DNA of 64,000 nt from AWTP1-13 sp050248715 (GCA_050248715.1 JBFWRV010000024.1:15004-79003); one strand, 5' to 3'. Positions 35,978-45,276 are shown, numbered from the stretch's first letter. The notes: generated from the sequence alone by a model not told the origin. Made by a program: numbers and translations.

Positions 35978-36784
35978 TCAGCTGCGCTGAGCCTGGCGCG
36001 GCTGAACACCGCACCGCTCCATCGGCAGCGCCGTCGTCGACCAGCGATCCTTGGTCACGATCACGACGTACCGCCGGCAGCTCGGCGCGGCGCCGGGCAC
36101 GAAACGGACCTGGAAGTGCGCAAGTTCGGGCTTGCGCTGGCGCGGCCACACGAACACGCCGTCGTCGGGCGTCTCGGCGACGGCCGTCTTTATGGCGATC
36201 CCGGCGTTGCGGTAATCCTCCTCCGACAGCCGGGCCAGCACCGCGCGCGACAGATTGGGATGCAGGCCCACGGCCTCGGCGCGCACCTGCAGCGGGTCGG
36301 CCGGATCGGCGCGCGGGGGCTGCCAGGCCTCGTCCTTGTCCCCGTCGGTGGTTTCAGCCTCCGGTGGCGGAGCGCGCGTCGCTTCCGGCACCCGTTCCTC
36401 GAACTTCGGCGCGGGAGAAGGAATGACCGCGGCACTCAGGGTCGCTGTGGGCGGCGGAGGGGCGGCGATGGCTCGCGGCCTGTTGGCTGGCGCCGTTGCT
36501 GCAGCCGTCGGCTCGCCCGGAGCGCGCAATCTTTCGTCCACCACACGCGCCAATGCCGAGGCCTGCGCATAGGACCAGTCTAGCCAAGTCGGGTCCTTCC
36601 AAACCGCCCAGCCGGCCGCGATGAGACCGAGAAGCACAAAGCCGCGCGCGACGACATTGCCGTGCCTGCGCGCGACAGGTCCGCCGATCCTGTCGCCGGG
36701 GCGCATATCCCCATACCAGGGGTCGTCGGCATAGTCGTCATCGTACGCCGCGCGTGATCGGGACCGCCGAAAGCCGAACACCAT
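35978..36784 (-). CDS. Membrane-anchored protein of unknown function
   Basis: A 268-residue protein with a charged, Asp/Tyr-rich N terminus (DDDYADDPWYGDMRPGDRIG), one hydrophobic helix (about residues 47-62), then a Pro/Ala-rich linker of about 80 residues. The C-terminal domain of about 100 residues, from PLQVRAEAVGLHPNLSRAVL to a conserved-looking end with CRRYVVIVTKDRWSTTALPM, is probably periplasmic or cytoplasmic depending on topology. I do not recognise the family. It faces the SMP-30 gene. Confidence 0.65.
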   Translation of the reverse strand: MVFGFRRSRSRAAYDDDYADDPWYGDMRPGDRIGGPVARRHGNVVARGFVLLGLIAAGWAVWKDPTWLDWSYAQASALARVVDERLRAPGEPTAAATAPANRPRAIAAPPPPTATLSAAVIPSPAPKFEERVPEATRAPPPEAETTDGDKDEAWQPPRADPADPLQVRAEAVGLHPNLSRAVLARLSEEDYRNAGIAIKTAVAETPDDGVFVWPRQRKPELAHFQVRFVPGAAPSCRRYVVIVTKDRWSTTALPMERCGVQPRQAQRS

Positions 36785-36900
36785 CGAACCTACCCGTCTC
36801 TAGGTATCAGGGCTCCCGCAGTTGCATAGGCTCCAGTTTTTCCTGGCGAAAACAAGGCGCGTTGTGCTCGCGTCCTGACGAAGCTGGCGAGGCGCCGACA

Positions 36901-37012
36901 ACTTCATACCGGCCCAGGGCGTCAGCCCGAGAGCCGGTACCCAAGGGCCTCGAAGCCGACCGCAGCTCTGGGTGTCGGATATTTCGGTGGCGCGAAATTC
37001 CGGCATGACAGC
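36901..37012. repeat. Long palindromic intergenic repeat, copy 2
   Basis: The blocks AGGGCGTCAGCCCGAGAGCC, then GGTACCC, CTGGGTGTCGGATATTTCGG and AAATTCCGGCATGACA are the same, in the same order, as in the element at 22725. The left end has decayed (TTCATACCGG instead of GTCATCCCGG). It lies between a divergent membrane protein gene and the crotonase stop. Confidence 0.75.
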
Positions 37013-37036
37013 GCGCGGAGCCGATCGGAAATTGCG

Positions 37037-37831
37037 CTACCTGCCCTTGAACGCCGGGCGGCGCTTCTCCATGAAGGCGCGACGGCCCTCGATGTAGTCC
37101 TCGCTGTCGAAACAGGCCTTGATGGCCTCGTCGATCTCATCGAAGCGGCGGCGGTCGGGGTCGTCGGCGGCGGCGTTGATCGCGAGCTTGGCGGCCTTGA
37201 TGGTGAGGGGGGCGTTGCCGGAGATGGTGGAGGCCACCTTGTGCACGTAGGCTTCCAGCTCGGCGGGCGGCACGACGCGGTTGACGAGGCCCATGATGCG
37301 CGCGTCCTCGGCGGTGAGCTTGCCGGCGGTGAAGAAGATCTCCTTGGCGAAGGCGGGCCCGACGATGTCGACGAGTTTCTTGATGCCGCTGTAGCGGTAG
37401 CCGAGGCCGAGGCGCGCGGCGGGCACGGCGAACACGGAGTCCGAGGAGCAGATGCGCAGATCCGTCGAGAGCGTGATCGCCAGGCCGCCGCCGATGCAGA
37501 TGCCGCGGATCATGGAGATGGAGGGCTTCAACGCGGCATTGAGGGCCGCGTGGGCGGCGTTGCCGGCATCGTCGTAGACCTTGATGGCGTCCGCGGTGCC
37601 GCGCTTCTTCTCGAACTCGGAAATGTCGGCGCCCGATACGAAAGCCTTCTCGCCCGCACCCGCGAGCACGATGACGCGCACGGCGGGATCGGCCTCGAAG
37701 GCGGCGATGATTTTCGGCACCGCGAGCCACATCTCGTAGGACACCGCGTTGTGTTTCTCCGGCTGGTTGAAGATCATCCAGCCGATTCCGCCTTCGCTGC
37801 GGGCGATCATCTTGGTCGTGCCGAGATCCAC
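37037..37831 (-). CDS. Crotonase-family protein lacking the usual acid residues
   Basis: A 264-residue crotonase-fold protein. It keeps the CoA and oxyanion parts (FVSGADISEFEKKRGTADAI, ICIGGGLAITLSTDLRIC). At the two positions where enoyl-CoA hydratases carry catalytic Glu there is Ala: GGGLAI instead of G-G-x-E-L/V, and PAARLGLGYRYSG where P-E is usual. Hydration is therefore unlikely; isomerase, decarboxylase, hydrolase or a non-catalytic role are alternatives. GTG 37831 has AGGAGG at 9 bases; a longer form from ATG 37867 is less likely. It points the same way as the LivF-aldehyde dehydrogenase fusion upstream. Confidence 0.88.
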   Translation of the reverse strand: MDLGTTKMIARSEGGIGWMIFNQPEKHNAVSYEMWLAVPKIIAAFEADPAVRVIVLAGAGEKAFVSGADISEFEKKRGTADAIKVYDDAGNAAHAALNAALKPSISMIRGICIGGGLAITLSTDLRICSSDSVFAVPAARLGLGYRYSGIKKLVDIVGPAFAKEIFFTAGKLTAEDARIMGLVNRVVPPAELEAYVHKVASTISGNAPLTIKAAKLAINAAADDPDRRRFDEIDEAIKACFDSEDYIEGRRAFMEKRRPAFKGR

Positions 37832-37948
37832 GGGTGTCGTCCTCCTGCTGGCCGGCGGGGCGATCACTGCCGCCCCGCGGTCTCAGTCTATTGGCCCTCA
37901 GCCCCTAGCGTCCAACGGCATTGTTGCATGCGTGGCGCGCAATGAGCG

Positions 37949-38072
37949 TCATCCCGGCGCCCAGTGCACCACGCGACGAGGGCTATGCTCGGCAGGGCAT
38001 AGGTTCCTCGCAATCGGCGAGGGCGGACAAGTCGCGAGGCGCATAGTCCCGGCCCTCGTCGGGATGACGGCA
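37949..38072. repeat. Large imperfect inverted repeat
   Basis: The left part (GCGTCATCCCGGCGCCCAGT, then CGACGAGGGCTATGC) pairs with the right part (GCATAGTCCCGGCCCTCGTC, then GGGATGAC). The ends match the GTCATCCCGG termini of the long repeats. It fills the gap between the fusion gene's stop and the crotonase start, so it may terminate the fusion transcript. Confidence 0.6.
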
Positions 38073-40406
38073 TCAGAACGGGTAGTGGCGGTGGCCGGAC
38101 TGGATGGTGATCCACCTGAGCTCCGTGAACTCGGCGATGGCGGCCTTGCCGCCGAAACGGCCATAGCCGGAATCCTTGACGCCGCCGAAGGGCATCTGCG
38201 CCTCGTCGTGAACGGTCGGGCCGTTGATGTGGCAGATGCCGGTCTCGAGGCGCCGCGCTACGGCAAAGGCGCGCGTGACGTCGCGGCTGAAGACGGCGGC
38301 GGAAAGCCCGTAAGGCGTATCGTTGGCAACCCGGATCGCCTCCTCGTCGCCCCTCACGCGCACCACCGTCGTCACGGGCCCGAACGATTCTTCCTCGTAG
38401 ATGCGCATGTCGGGCGTGACGTGGTCGAGCACGTGCGCGTTGATGAGCGTGCCGGCGACGGAGCCGCCCGCTGCAAGCCTCGCGCCCTTGGCGCAGGCGT
38501 CGAGCACCAGCGACGTGACGCGCTCTGCGGCCGAGCGGTCGATCAGCGAACCGAGGATCGCCTTGCCCTCGCGCGGGTCTCCCACGGAGAGCGACTTGGC
38601 CTTGGCGGCGAAGCGCTCGACGAATTGATCCGCAATCTTCTCGTCGACCACGATGCGCTCCGTCGACATGCAGATCTGGCCCTGGTTGGCGAAGGCACCG
38701 AAGGCTGCCGCGCTGACCGCCTCGTCGAGGTCGGCATCGTCGAGCACGACAAGCGGCGACTTGCCGCCGAGCTCGAGCAGCACGGGCTTGAGGAACTCCG
38801 CGCACCGCTTCGCCACGAGCTTGCCGACGCGCGAGGAGCCCGTGAAGTTCACGCGCCGCACCGCCTTGTGCGCGATCAAGGCGTCGACCACAGCACCCGC
38901 GTCGGCGGGCGCATTGGTCACCACGTTGACGACGCCGGGCGGCAGGCCCGCCTCCTGCAGCACCGTGCCGATCAGGCGATGCGTGCCGGGGCACAGCTCC
39001 GAGGCCTTGAGCACCACGGTGTTGCCACAGGCGAGGGGCATGGCAATCGCGCGCACGCCCAGGATCACCGGCGCGTTCCACGGCGCGATGCCCAGCACCA
39101 CGCCGACGGGCTGGCGGTAGCCCATGGCCAGGCTGCCCGGCACGTTGGAGGGAATCACCTCGCCCGCGATCTGCGTGGTCATGGCCGCCGCCTCGCGCAG
39201 CATGTCGGCTGCCAGCATGCAGTTGAAGCCGGCCCACATCGCCGTGGCGCCGGTCTCCGCCGCCATCAGGGGCGCGAACTCGGAGGCCTTGGTGGCGAGC
39301 AGGTCGGCGGCGCGGTTGAGCAGGGCGCGGCGGCCGGCCGGAGCCATCTCGGACCAGGCCGGGAAGGCGGCCGCGGCAGCATCGGCCGCGCGCGCGGCGT
39401 CCTCCGGCGCGGCGGCGGCCGAGCGCGAGGCCACCTCGCCCGTCAGAGGATTGAGGCGATCGAAGGTAGCGCCGCGGGCACTCCTCGCGGCGGCGTTGTT
39501 GATGAGCAGGCTGACCTCGAACACGGCTTCGCTCCCTGGAGGTTGTCTTGTCGTTGTGGATGGCTTTGCGATTTGCGGCGGCGATGAAGCATCCGCGGGG
39601 ATGCGCGGGAGCGCGCGCGGCGCATTGGGACCACCGGCATGCCCATTGAGGCGCGGCGCAGCGCCGTTCGCGGGAGCCGGCCCGTTGGCAGAGCCCGTGG
39701 CTCCGCCGAGGTAGGCTTGGCGCACGGCCGGGTCGCTCTTGAGGTCCGCCGCGACGCCCTCACCGACGATGCGCCCGTTGGCCAATAGATAGCCGCGATT
39801 GCCGATCTCGAGGCTCTGGGCGGCGTTCTGCTCGACCAGCAGCACGCCGACTCCGAGCTCCCGGATGCGGCCGAGCGCCTGGAACAATTCCTTCGTCACC
39901 AGCGGCGAGAGGCCGAGCGAGGGCTCGTCCAGCAGCAGCACGCGCGGGCTCGACATGAGCGCGCGGCCGATCGCCAACATCTGCCGCTCGCCGCCCGACA
40001 TGGTGCGGGCGAGCTGGCCCAGACGCTCGGCGAGGCGCGGAAACAATGCCAGCACCTTGGCGCGGTTCTCCGCCTCGTGCGCCTGGGCACGGGCGGGATA
40101 GGCGCCGAGCGCTAGGTTCTCGGCGACGCTCAGCTCGGTGAAGATGCCGCGGTCCTCCGGCACGAGCGCCAACCCGGCCTCAACCACGGCATGAGCGGGA
40201 AGGCTGGCGATGTCGCGGCCGCCGAGCGCAATGCGCGCTCCCGGCATGTGCGGCACAATTCCGCCCAGCGCCTTGAGGCAGGAGGACTTGCCGGCACCGT
40301 TGGCCCCCAGCATGACCACGATCTCGCCGGCACCGACGCTGAGGGATACCGCCTCGAGCGCGATGTGCTTGCCGTAGGCGACCGACAGACCAGACACCTC
40401 CAGCAT
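38073..40406 (-). CDS. Fused LivF-type ABC ATPase and aldehyde dehydrogenase
   Basis: One open frame of 777 residues carries two whole proteins. Residues 1-235 are a LivF-type branched-chain amino acid ABC ATPase: Walker A GANGAGKSS (34-42), signature MSGGERQ (136-142), Walker B VLLLDEP (156-162), and the usual end DPAVRQAYLGG. Residues 236-294 are a Gly/Ala/Pro/Asn-rich linker with no stop. From residue 295 a complete aldehyde dehydrogenase follows, similar to salicylaldehyde or vanillin dehydrogenases, with Glu in LLELGGKSP and Cys in GQICMSTE. An internal GTG at 39524, with GGGAG 8 bases upstream, would give a 483-residue dehydrogenase alone. So it is either a true fusion or two genes read through. 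No livG, livH, livM or binding-protein gene is next to it. Confidence 0.88.
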   Translation of the reverse strand: MLEVSGLSVAYGKHIALEAVSLSVGAGEIVVMLGANGAGKSSCLKALGGIVPHMPGARIALGGRDIASLPAHAVVEAGLALVPEDRGIFTELSVAENLALGAYPARAQAHEAENRAKVLALFPRLAERLGQLARTMSGGERQMLAIGRALMSSPRVLLLDEPSLGLSPLVTKELFQALGRIRELGVGVLLVEQNAAQSLEIGNRGYLLANGRIVGEGVAADLKSDPAVRQAYLGGATGSANGPAPANGAAPRLNGHAGGPNAPRALPRIPADASSPPQIAKPSTTTRQPPGSEAVFEVSLLINNAAARSARGATFDRLNPLTGEVASRSAAAAPEDAARAADAAAAAFPAWSEMAPAGRRALLNRAADLLATKASEFAPLMAAETGATAMWAGFNCMLAADMLREAAAMTTQIAGEVIPSNVPGSLAMGYRQPVGVVLGIAPWNAPVILGVRAIAMPLACGNTVVLKASELCPGTHRLIGTVLQEAGLPPGVVNVVTNAPADAGAVVDALIAHKAVRRVNFTGSSRVGKLVAKRCAEFLKPVLLELGGKSPLVVLDDADLDEAVSAAAFGAFANQGQICMSTERIVVDEKIADQFVERFAAKAKSLSVGDPREGKAILGSLIDRSAAERVTSLVLDACAKGARLAAGGSVAGTLINAHVLDHVTPDMRIYEEESFGPVTTVVRVRGDEEAIRVANDTPYGLSAAVFSRDVTRAFAVARRLETGICHINGPTVHDEAQMPFGGVKDSGYGRFGGKAAIAEFTELRWITIQSGHRHYPF

Positions 40407-40650
40407 GATCTCTTCCGACGCTCCACGGGCCTGCTGCTCCCCATGACATGGCCGGGAGGGACGCGGGCGGTCAAGCCGGCATGCGCCGGATCGGCTAACG
40501 GAAGGCAAGCAGGCCGCGATCGATAGGAGGCGGCGGAGGCCCCGCCAGCACCCGAGGGAGGGGTGGCGTCGCCATCAAGGGGAGGGCAGGACGAGAAGGG
40601 CCGGGGCCGCCCGCAGCGGCCCCGACCTGGGAAAGACCCAACTCGACGTC

Positions 40651-40914
40651 TCAGTTGTGGCGATAGCGGGCGACCCGCGCCTTGTGGCTGGCCTGGGCCG
40701 CATTGATCCTCGCGCGCTCCCACAGGGTCACGCGGCCGTCAGCCCACGCATGCCGCTTGATGGCGTTGAGGCGAGCCTGGCTGCGGGCGATGGCCGCGCG
40801 TTCGGATGCCGTGACGCCGTGTCGACCGTACGGGCCGGCCTGCGCCGAGGATGCACTGAAGGCGATTGCCGAAAGAACGGCCAACGCCGCGGAACCCAGA
40901 GCAAGACGTTTCAT
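40651..40914 (-). CDS. Small secreted basic protein
   Basis: An 87-residue protein with a clear signal peptide (MKRLALGSAALAVLSAIAFS, cleavage after SSAQA at about residue 26). The mature part is about 60 residues, rich in Arg, Ala and His (SERAAIARSQARLNAIKRHA, then RVTLWERARINAAQASHKAR), probably two helices. I know no function for it. AAGGAG is 7 bases before ATG 40914. It is a separate unit upstream of the fusion gene on the same strand. Confidence 0.75.
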   Translation of the reverse strand: MKRLALGSAALAVLSAIAFSASSAQAGPYGRHGVTASERAAIARSQARLNAIKRHAWADGRVTLWERARINAAQASHKARVARYRHN

Positions 40915-41145
40915 TGTGCACTCCTTCATGATCATCCCAACTCCGCGCCGCCACTTCCATGCCGGCCGTCCGGGCTGGTCGAACATGAAACGCGGGGGTG
41001 CGCGCCTTCCGTCCGTTAAATCGCGGAAAGGTTCAGCCGTTGTCGGATGAATGGATGTTCAGACGAGGTCGCCCATGTCGCGCGACCACCCGCGCACCAG
41101 CACCGAGATCGGCGCGCCATCCGCATCATCCGGCGGCACGGAAAA

Positions 41146-42678
41146 TCAAAGCGGGATGTTGTCGTGCTTCTTCCAGGGGTTCTCGACCGTCTTGTTGCGG
41201 AGCATGTTGAGGGCACGGCAGATGCGGCGGCGGGTTGAGCGCGGCAGGATCACCTCGTCGATGTAGCCGCGCTCGGCAGCCGTGAACGGGTTGGCGAAGC
41301 GGTCCTGGTACTCCTTGATGCGCGTCGCGATCTTGCCCGCATCGCCGAGGTCCGCCCGGTAGAGGATCTCGGCGGCGCCCTTGGGGCCCATGACGGCGAT
41401 CTCCGCCGTCGGCCAGGCGTAGTTGACGTCGCCGCGGATGTGCTTGGAACTCATCACGTCATAGGCGCCGCCATAGGCCTTGCGCGTGATCACCGTCACC
41501 TTCGGCACGGTCGCCTCCGAGTAGGCGAACAGCAGCTTGGCACCGTGCTTGATGAGGCCGCCGTACTCCTGCGCCGTGCCCGGCAGGAAGCCCGGGACGT
41601 CGACGAAGGTGATGATCGGAATCTCGAAGCAGTCGCAAAAACGCACGAAGCGGGCAGCCTTGCGCGAGGCATCCGAGTCGAGCACGCCGGCCAGCACCAT
41701 GGGCTGGTTGGCGACGATGCCGATGGTGCGCCCCTCCATGCGCGCAAAGCCCGTGACGATGTTGCGGGCGAACGCATCCTGGATCTCGAAGAAATCCGCC
41801 TCGTCCACGACTTTGAGGATCAGCTCCTTGATGTCGTAGGGCTTGTTGGGGTTGTCGGGGATCAGCGTATCGAGCGAGGGCTCGGCGCGGTCGGCGGGGT
41901 CCTTGGTGGGCAGCTCGGGCACGCCCGATTTATTGTTGGAGGGCAGGAAGTCGAGCAGTCGGCGCATCTGCAGCAACGTCTCGACGTCGTTCTCGTAGGC
42001 GCGGTCGGCGATCGACGACTTGGTGGTGTGCACGCGCGCGCCGCCCAGCTCCTCCGCCGTGACGGTCTCGTTGGTGACGGTCTTCACGACGTCGGGGCCG
42101 GTCACGAACATGTAGCTCGTGTCCTTGACCATGAAGATGAAGTCGGTCATGGCCGGCGAGTAGACGTCGCCACCCGCGCACGGCCCCATGATCACGGAAA
42201 TCTGCGGGATGACGCCGGAGGCGAGCACGTTGCGCAGGAACACTTCGCCATAGCCACCGAGTGCGGCCACCCCTTCCTGGATGCGCGCGCCACCGGCATC
42301 GAAGAGGCCGATGATGGGTGCGCGATTCTGCAGAGCCATGTCCTGGATCTTGGTGATCTTCCTGGCGTGCGCCTCCGACAGCGAGCCGCCGAACACCGTG
42401 AAGTCCTTGGCGAAGACGTAGACGACGCGGCCGTTGATGGTGCCCCAGCCCGTGACCACCCCGTCGCCGGGAATCTTGATCTTCTCCATGCCGAAGTCGG
42501 CGCAGCGGTGCTCGACGTACATGTCGAACTCCTCGAAGGAGTTCTCGTCCATGAGCAGGCTGATGCGCTCGCGTGCCGTGAGCTTGCCCCGCTTGTGCTG
42601 GGCATCGATGCGGGCCTGCCCGCCCCCCAGCCGCGCCTCCGCGCGCCGCCGCTCCAGCTCCTCAAGCACGTCCTTCAT
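41146..42678 (-). CDS. pccB: Propionyl-CoA carboxylase beta subunit PccB
   Basis: The 510-residue carboxyltransferase subunit, which moves CO2 from biotin to propionyl-CoA (or acetyl-CoA) in propionate, odd-chain fat and branched amino acid degradation. Motifs include ERISLLMDENSFEEFDMYVE, GARIQEGVAALGGYGEV, GPCAGGDVYSPAMTDF, DVPGFLPGTAQEYGGLI and GGAYDVMSSKHIRGDVN. The end NMLRNKTVENPWKKHDNIPL is typical. The alpha subunit gene is not in the window. ATG 42678 starts the conserved N terminus KDVLEELERRRAEARLGGG. Confidence 0.96.
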   Translation of the reverse strand: MKDVLEELERRRAEARLGGGQARIDAQHKRGKLTARERISLLMDENSFEEFDMYVEHRCADFGMEKIKIPGDGVVTGWGTINGRVVYVFAKDFTVFGGSLSEAHARKITKIQDMALQNRAPIIGLFDAGGARIQEGVAALGGYGEVFLRNVLASGVIPQISVIMGPCAGGDVYSPAMTDFIFMVKDTSYMFVTGPDVVKTVTNETVTAEELGGARVHTTKSSIADRAYENDVETLLQMRRLLDFLPSNNKSGVPELPTKDPADRAEPSLDTLIPDNPNKPYDIKELILKVVDEADFFEIQDAFARNIVTGFARMEGRTIGIVANQPMVLAGVLDSDASRKAARFVRFCDCFEIPIITFVDVPGFLPGTAQEYGGLIKHGAKLLFAYSEATVPKVTVITRKAYGGAYDVMSSKHIRGDVNYAWPTAEIAVMGPKGAAEILYRADLGDAGKIATRIKEYQDRFANPFTAAERGYIDEVILPRSTRRRICRALNMLRNKTVENPWKKHDNIPL

Positions 42679-42990
42679 GGTCAGCTGTCCGTCATTTGCG
42701 TTGCATCGCACACCACAGCGGGCATAGCACGGCGCACGACGCGGCAAAACTGCCACACACGCTGGTGCAACGCCCGGTCGAGCGGGACCGCGAGATCGGC
42801 CGGCGCGCGCCGCCAAAAAGGCACAAAATGAGCGAAAACGTTCTGCTCGCGTTGCCGCCGCCCTGGATGATAAATTAGGCTCTCTATTGCATGTGGGTCG
42901 TGATTCCCGCGGGCTGCGAGGCTCCTCGGGCCGGCGTGTGCGGCGGCGCAAGGGCGCCGTCTCGAGGAAGACAGGACGAGGGCCCGAAGC
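42679..42990. other. Divergent intergenic region pccB / penicillin-binding protein
   Basis: This 312-base gap carries both promoters. I see no repeat, no clear operator and no open frame with coding character. Near 42840-42890 it is slightly AT-rich (GATAAATTAGGCTCTC), a possible promoter for the rightward gene. Confidence 0.45.
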
Positions 42991-45276
42991 TTGCACGACT
43001 GGTTCTTCAAGCACGGCAACCGCAAGCGGCTCATCGACTGGCTGGGGTTCGACGCCTGGATCGATTCCTCGCTGGCGGAGAGCTGGCAGTCGCTGCAGGA
43101 CCGCTGGAACGCCATCTCGAGCTTCTTTGCGCGCTTCCGTCTCACCGGCTGGAAGCGGCTGCTGAACGAGGCGGTCGGCGAAGGGCTCACGCTGGGAACC
43201 GGCGGACTTGCCGTTCTCTACGTCCTCGCCATCCCTGCGTTCACCGACTTCGATCCCAACCGCATCAACCAGGGCAAGTACTCGGTCAAATTCCTCGACC
43301 GCAACGGCACCGAGATCGGCCAGCGCGGCATTCTGCACAACGACGCGGTGCCACTGGACGAGATCCCCGATCACCTGATCAAGGCGACGCTCGCCACCGA
43401 GGATCGCCGCTTCTTCGAGCATTTCGGCGTGGACGTGCTCGGCACCGTTCGCGCCCTGCTCGAGAACGCGCGCGCCAACGAGGTCGTGCAGGGCGGCTCG
43501 ACGCTCACACAGCAGCTCGCCAAGAACCTGTTCCTTTCGTCCGAGCGCTCTCTGCAGCGCAAGATTAAGGAGGCCTTCCTGGCCGTCCTGCTCGAGTCGC
43601 GCTTCACCAAGCGCGAGATTCTCAAGCTCTATCTGGACCGCGCCTACCTGGGCGGAGGCGCCTACGGGGTGGAAGCGGCGTCGCAGTACTACTTCAGCAA
43701 GTCGGTGCGCGAGATCAATCTGGCCGAGGCGGCCGTGCTGGCGGGCCTGTTCAAGGCGCCGTCCAAGTACGCGCCGCACATCAACCTGCCCGCGTCCAGG
43801 GCGCGCACCAATGACGTGCTCACCAACCTCGTGGAAGCCGGCTACATGAGTGCCGGCCAGGTGCACGCGGCGCGCCTCCACCCTGCCAAGATCATCGATA
43901 CGCGGCCGACGCACAGCCCCGACTGGTTCCTCGACTGGGTATTCGAGGAGGCCCAGCGCCTCGGCGAAGGCCGTGGCCACTACGTCCTGACTGCGCGCAC
44001 CACCGTCGACCTCGGCATGCAGCAGGCCGCGCAGGATGCGATGGTCAACACCCTGAAGCACACGCGATCGGGCCGCAGGAAGAGCTACACGGGTGCCCTC
44101 GTCTCCATGGAGCCCGACGGCGCGGTGCGCGCGCTGGTCGGCGGCCTCGACTACGAAGACAACCAGTTCAACCGGGCCTCGCACGCACGCCGTCAGCCGG
44201 GCTCGTCCTTCAAGCTCTACGTCTACGCTACCGCCTTCGAGAATGGATTGACCCCGCAGTCCATGGTGCGCGACTACGGGGGCCATTGCGGCAACTGGTC
44301 GCCGCGCAACTATTCCGGCGGCAGCTCCGGACGGTCGCTCGCCGCCCTCGACGCCTTCCGCATGTCGCTCAACGTGCCGGCGGTGGAGGTATCGCTGCGA
44401 CCCACCGTCGGCCGCGACAAGGTGCTGGAGATGACGCGGCGGCTGGGCGTGGAGGGCGTCAAGAAGACCTGCTCGATGGCGCTCGGCGATACCGGCATCA
44501 CGCCGCTGCAGCACACGGGCGCCTACGCACATTTTGCCAATGGCGGCATGACCGCCCGCCCCTACGGCATCCTGGAGATGTACAATTCCAAGGGGGATCT
44601 CATCTACAGCCGCGACAAGGACGAGCCGGCGCCGACGCAGGTGGTCGCCCGCAAGGTCGCCGAGCATATGAACCAGATGATGCTGGCCGTCGTGACGAAC
44701 GGCACAGCCGCCAAGGCGGCGCTCGACTTCACCACCGTGGTTGGCAAGACGGGCACGAGCTCGAGCTATCGCGATGCGTGGTTCGTCGGTTTCACGGGCG
44801 CCCTGGTGACGGGCGTGTGGGTCGGCTATGACGACTTCACCCCGATGAACAACATCACCGGCGGCAGCCTGCCCACTCAGGCCTGGCACACCTACATGCA
44901 GGTCGCGCTCAGGAACTACCGCGCGATACCGCCGATCCCCGGCATTGCTCCGCATCCCAACCAGATCGCCGATCAGCAACGCATGGCCGACCTGCGCCGT
45001 TCCGATCCGGCGCTGGCCCAGGCGCAGCAGGCTCCGCAAAAGAAGGCCAGCCTGATGCCGGATCGGACGCGGGACGTGCTGAAGAAGCTCGCCGACAACA
45101 TGCGGCAGGCGGCCGGCCTTGCGCCGGCGGCGGCTCCGCCTCCGGCGAGCGTCGCACCGACGCCGGCCGGTGCCGCGCCGCCCAAGCCGCGGCCGCCCGA
45201 GCCGAGGCCCAGGACGACCAGCCCGCCGGAGCGGCGCGCCGATGTGCCTGACACGAGCGTACGTCAACCTCGCTGA
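42991..45276 (+). CDS. Bifunctional penicillin-binding protein, class A (PBP1 type)
   Basis: A 761-residue peptidoglycan polymerase and crosslinking enzyme. A membrane anchor lies at about residues 67-85. The glycosyltransferase domain has the catalytic Glu in LATEDRRFFEHFG (about 131) and GGSTLTQQLAKNL. The transpeptidase domain has PGSSFK (S-x-x-K, about 403), SLN (about 459) and KTGTSS (about 586). The tail beyond 690 is Pro/Ala-rich and disordered. It lies within the inner membrane with both domains in the periplasm. The start is TTG 42991, with AGGACGAGGG upstream. It is followed by two small genes in the same direction. Confidence 0.95.
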   Translation: MHDWFFKHGNRKRLIDWLGFDAWIDSSLAESWQSLQDRWNAISSFFARFRLTGWKRLLNEAVGEGLTLGTGGLAVLYVLAIPAFTDFDPNRINQGKYSVKFLDRNGTEIGQRGILHNDAVPLDEIPDHLIKATLATEDRRFFEHFGVDVLGTVRALLENARANEVVQGGSTLTQQLAKNLFLSSERSLQRKIKEAFLAVLLESRFTKREILKLYLDRAYLGGGAYGVEAASQYYFSKSVREINLAEAAVLAGLFKAPSKYAPHINLPASRARTNDVLTNLVEAGYMSAGQVHAARLHPAKIIDTRPTHSPDWFLDWVFEEAQRLGEGRGHYVLTARTTVDLGMQQAAQDAMVNTLKHTRSGRRKSYTGALVSMEPDGAVRALVGGLDYEDNQFNRASHARRQPGSSFKLYVYATAFENGLTPQSMVRDYGGHCGNWSPRNYSGGSSGRSLAALDAFRMSLNVPAVEVSLRPTVGRDKVLEMTRRLGVEGVKKTCSMALGDTGITPLQHTGAYAHFANGGMTARPYGILEMYNSKGDLIYSRDKDEPAPTQVVARKVAEHMNQMMLAVVTNGTAAKAALDFTTVVGKTGTSSSYRDAWFVGFTGALVTGVWVGYDDFTPMNNITGGSLPTQAWHTYMQVALRNYRAIPPIPGIAPHPNQIADQQRMADLRRSDPALAQAQQAPQKKASLMPDRTRDVLKKLADNMRQAAGLAPAAAPPPASVAPTPAGAAPPKPRPPEPRPRTTSPPERRADVPDTSVRQPR

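Noticed and set aside
41146..45267. A minus-strand frame of 1373 codons extending pccB upstream through the penicillin-binding protein region
   Set aside because: Only the last 510 codons are pccB. The rest is antisense to a gene with complete glycosyltransferase and transpeptidase motifs and has the His/Val/Leu-rich look of a GC-driven shadow frame.
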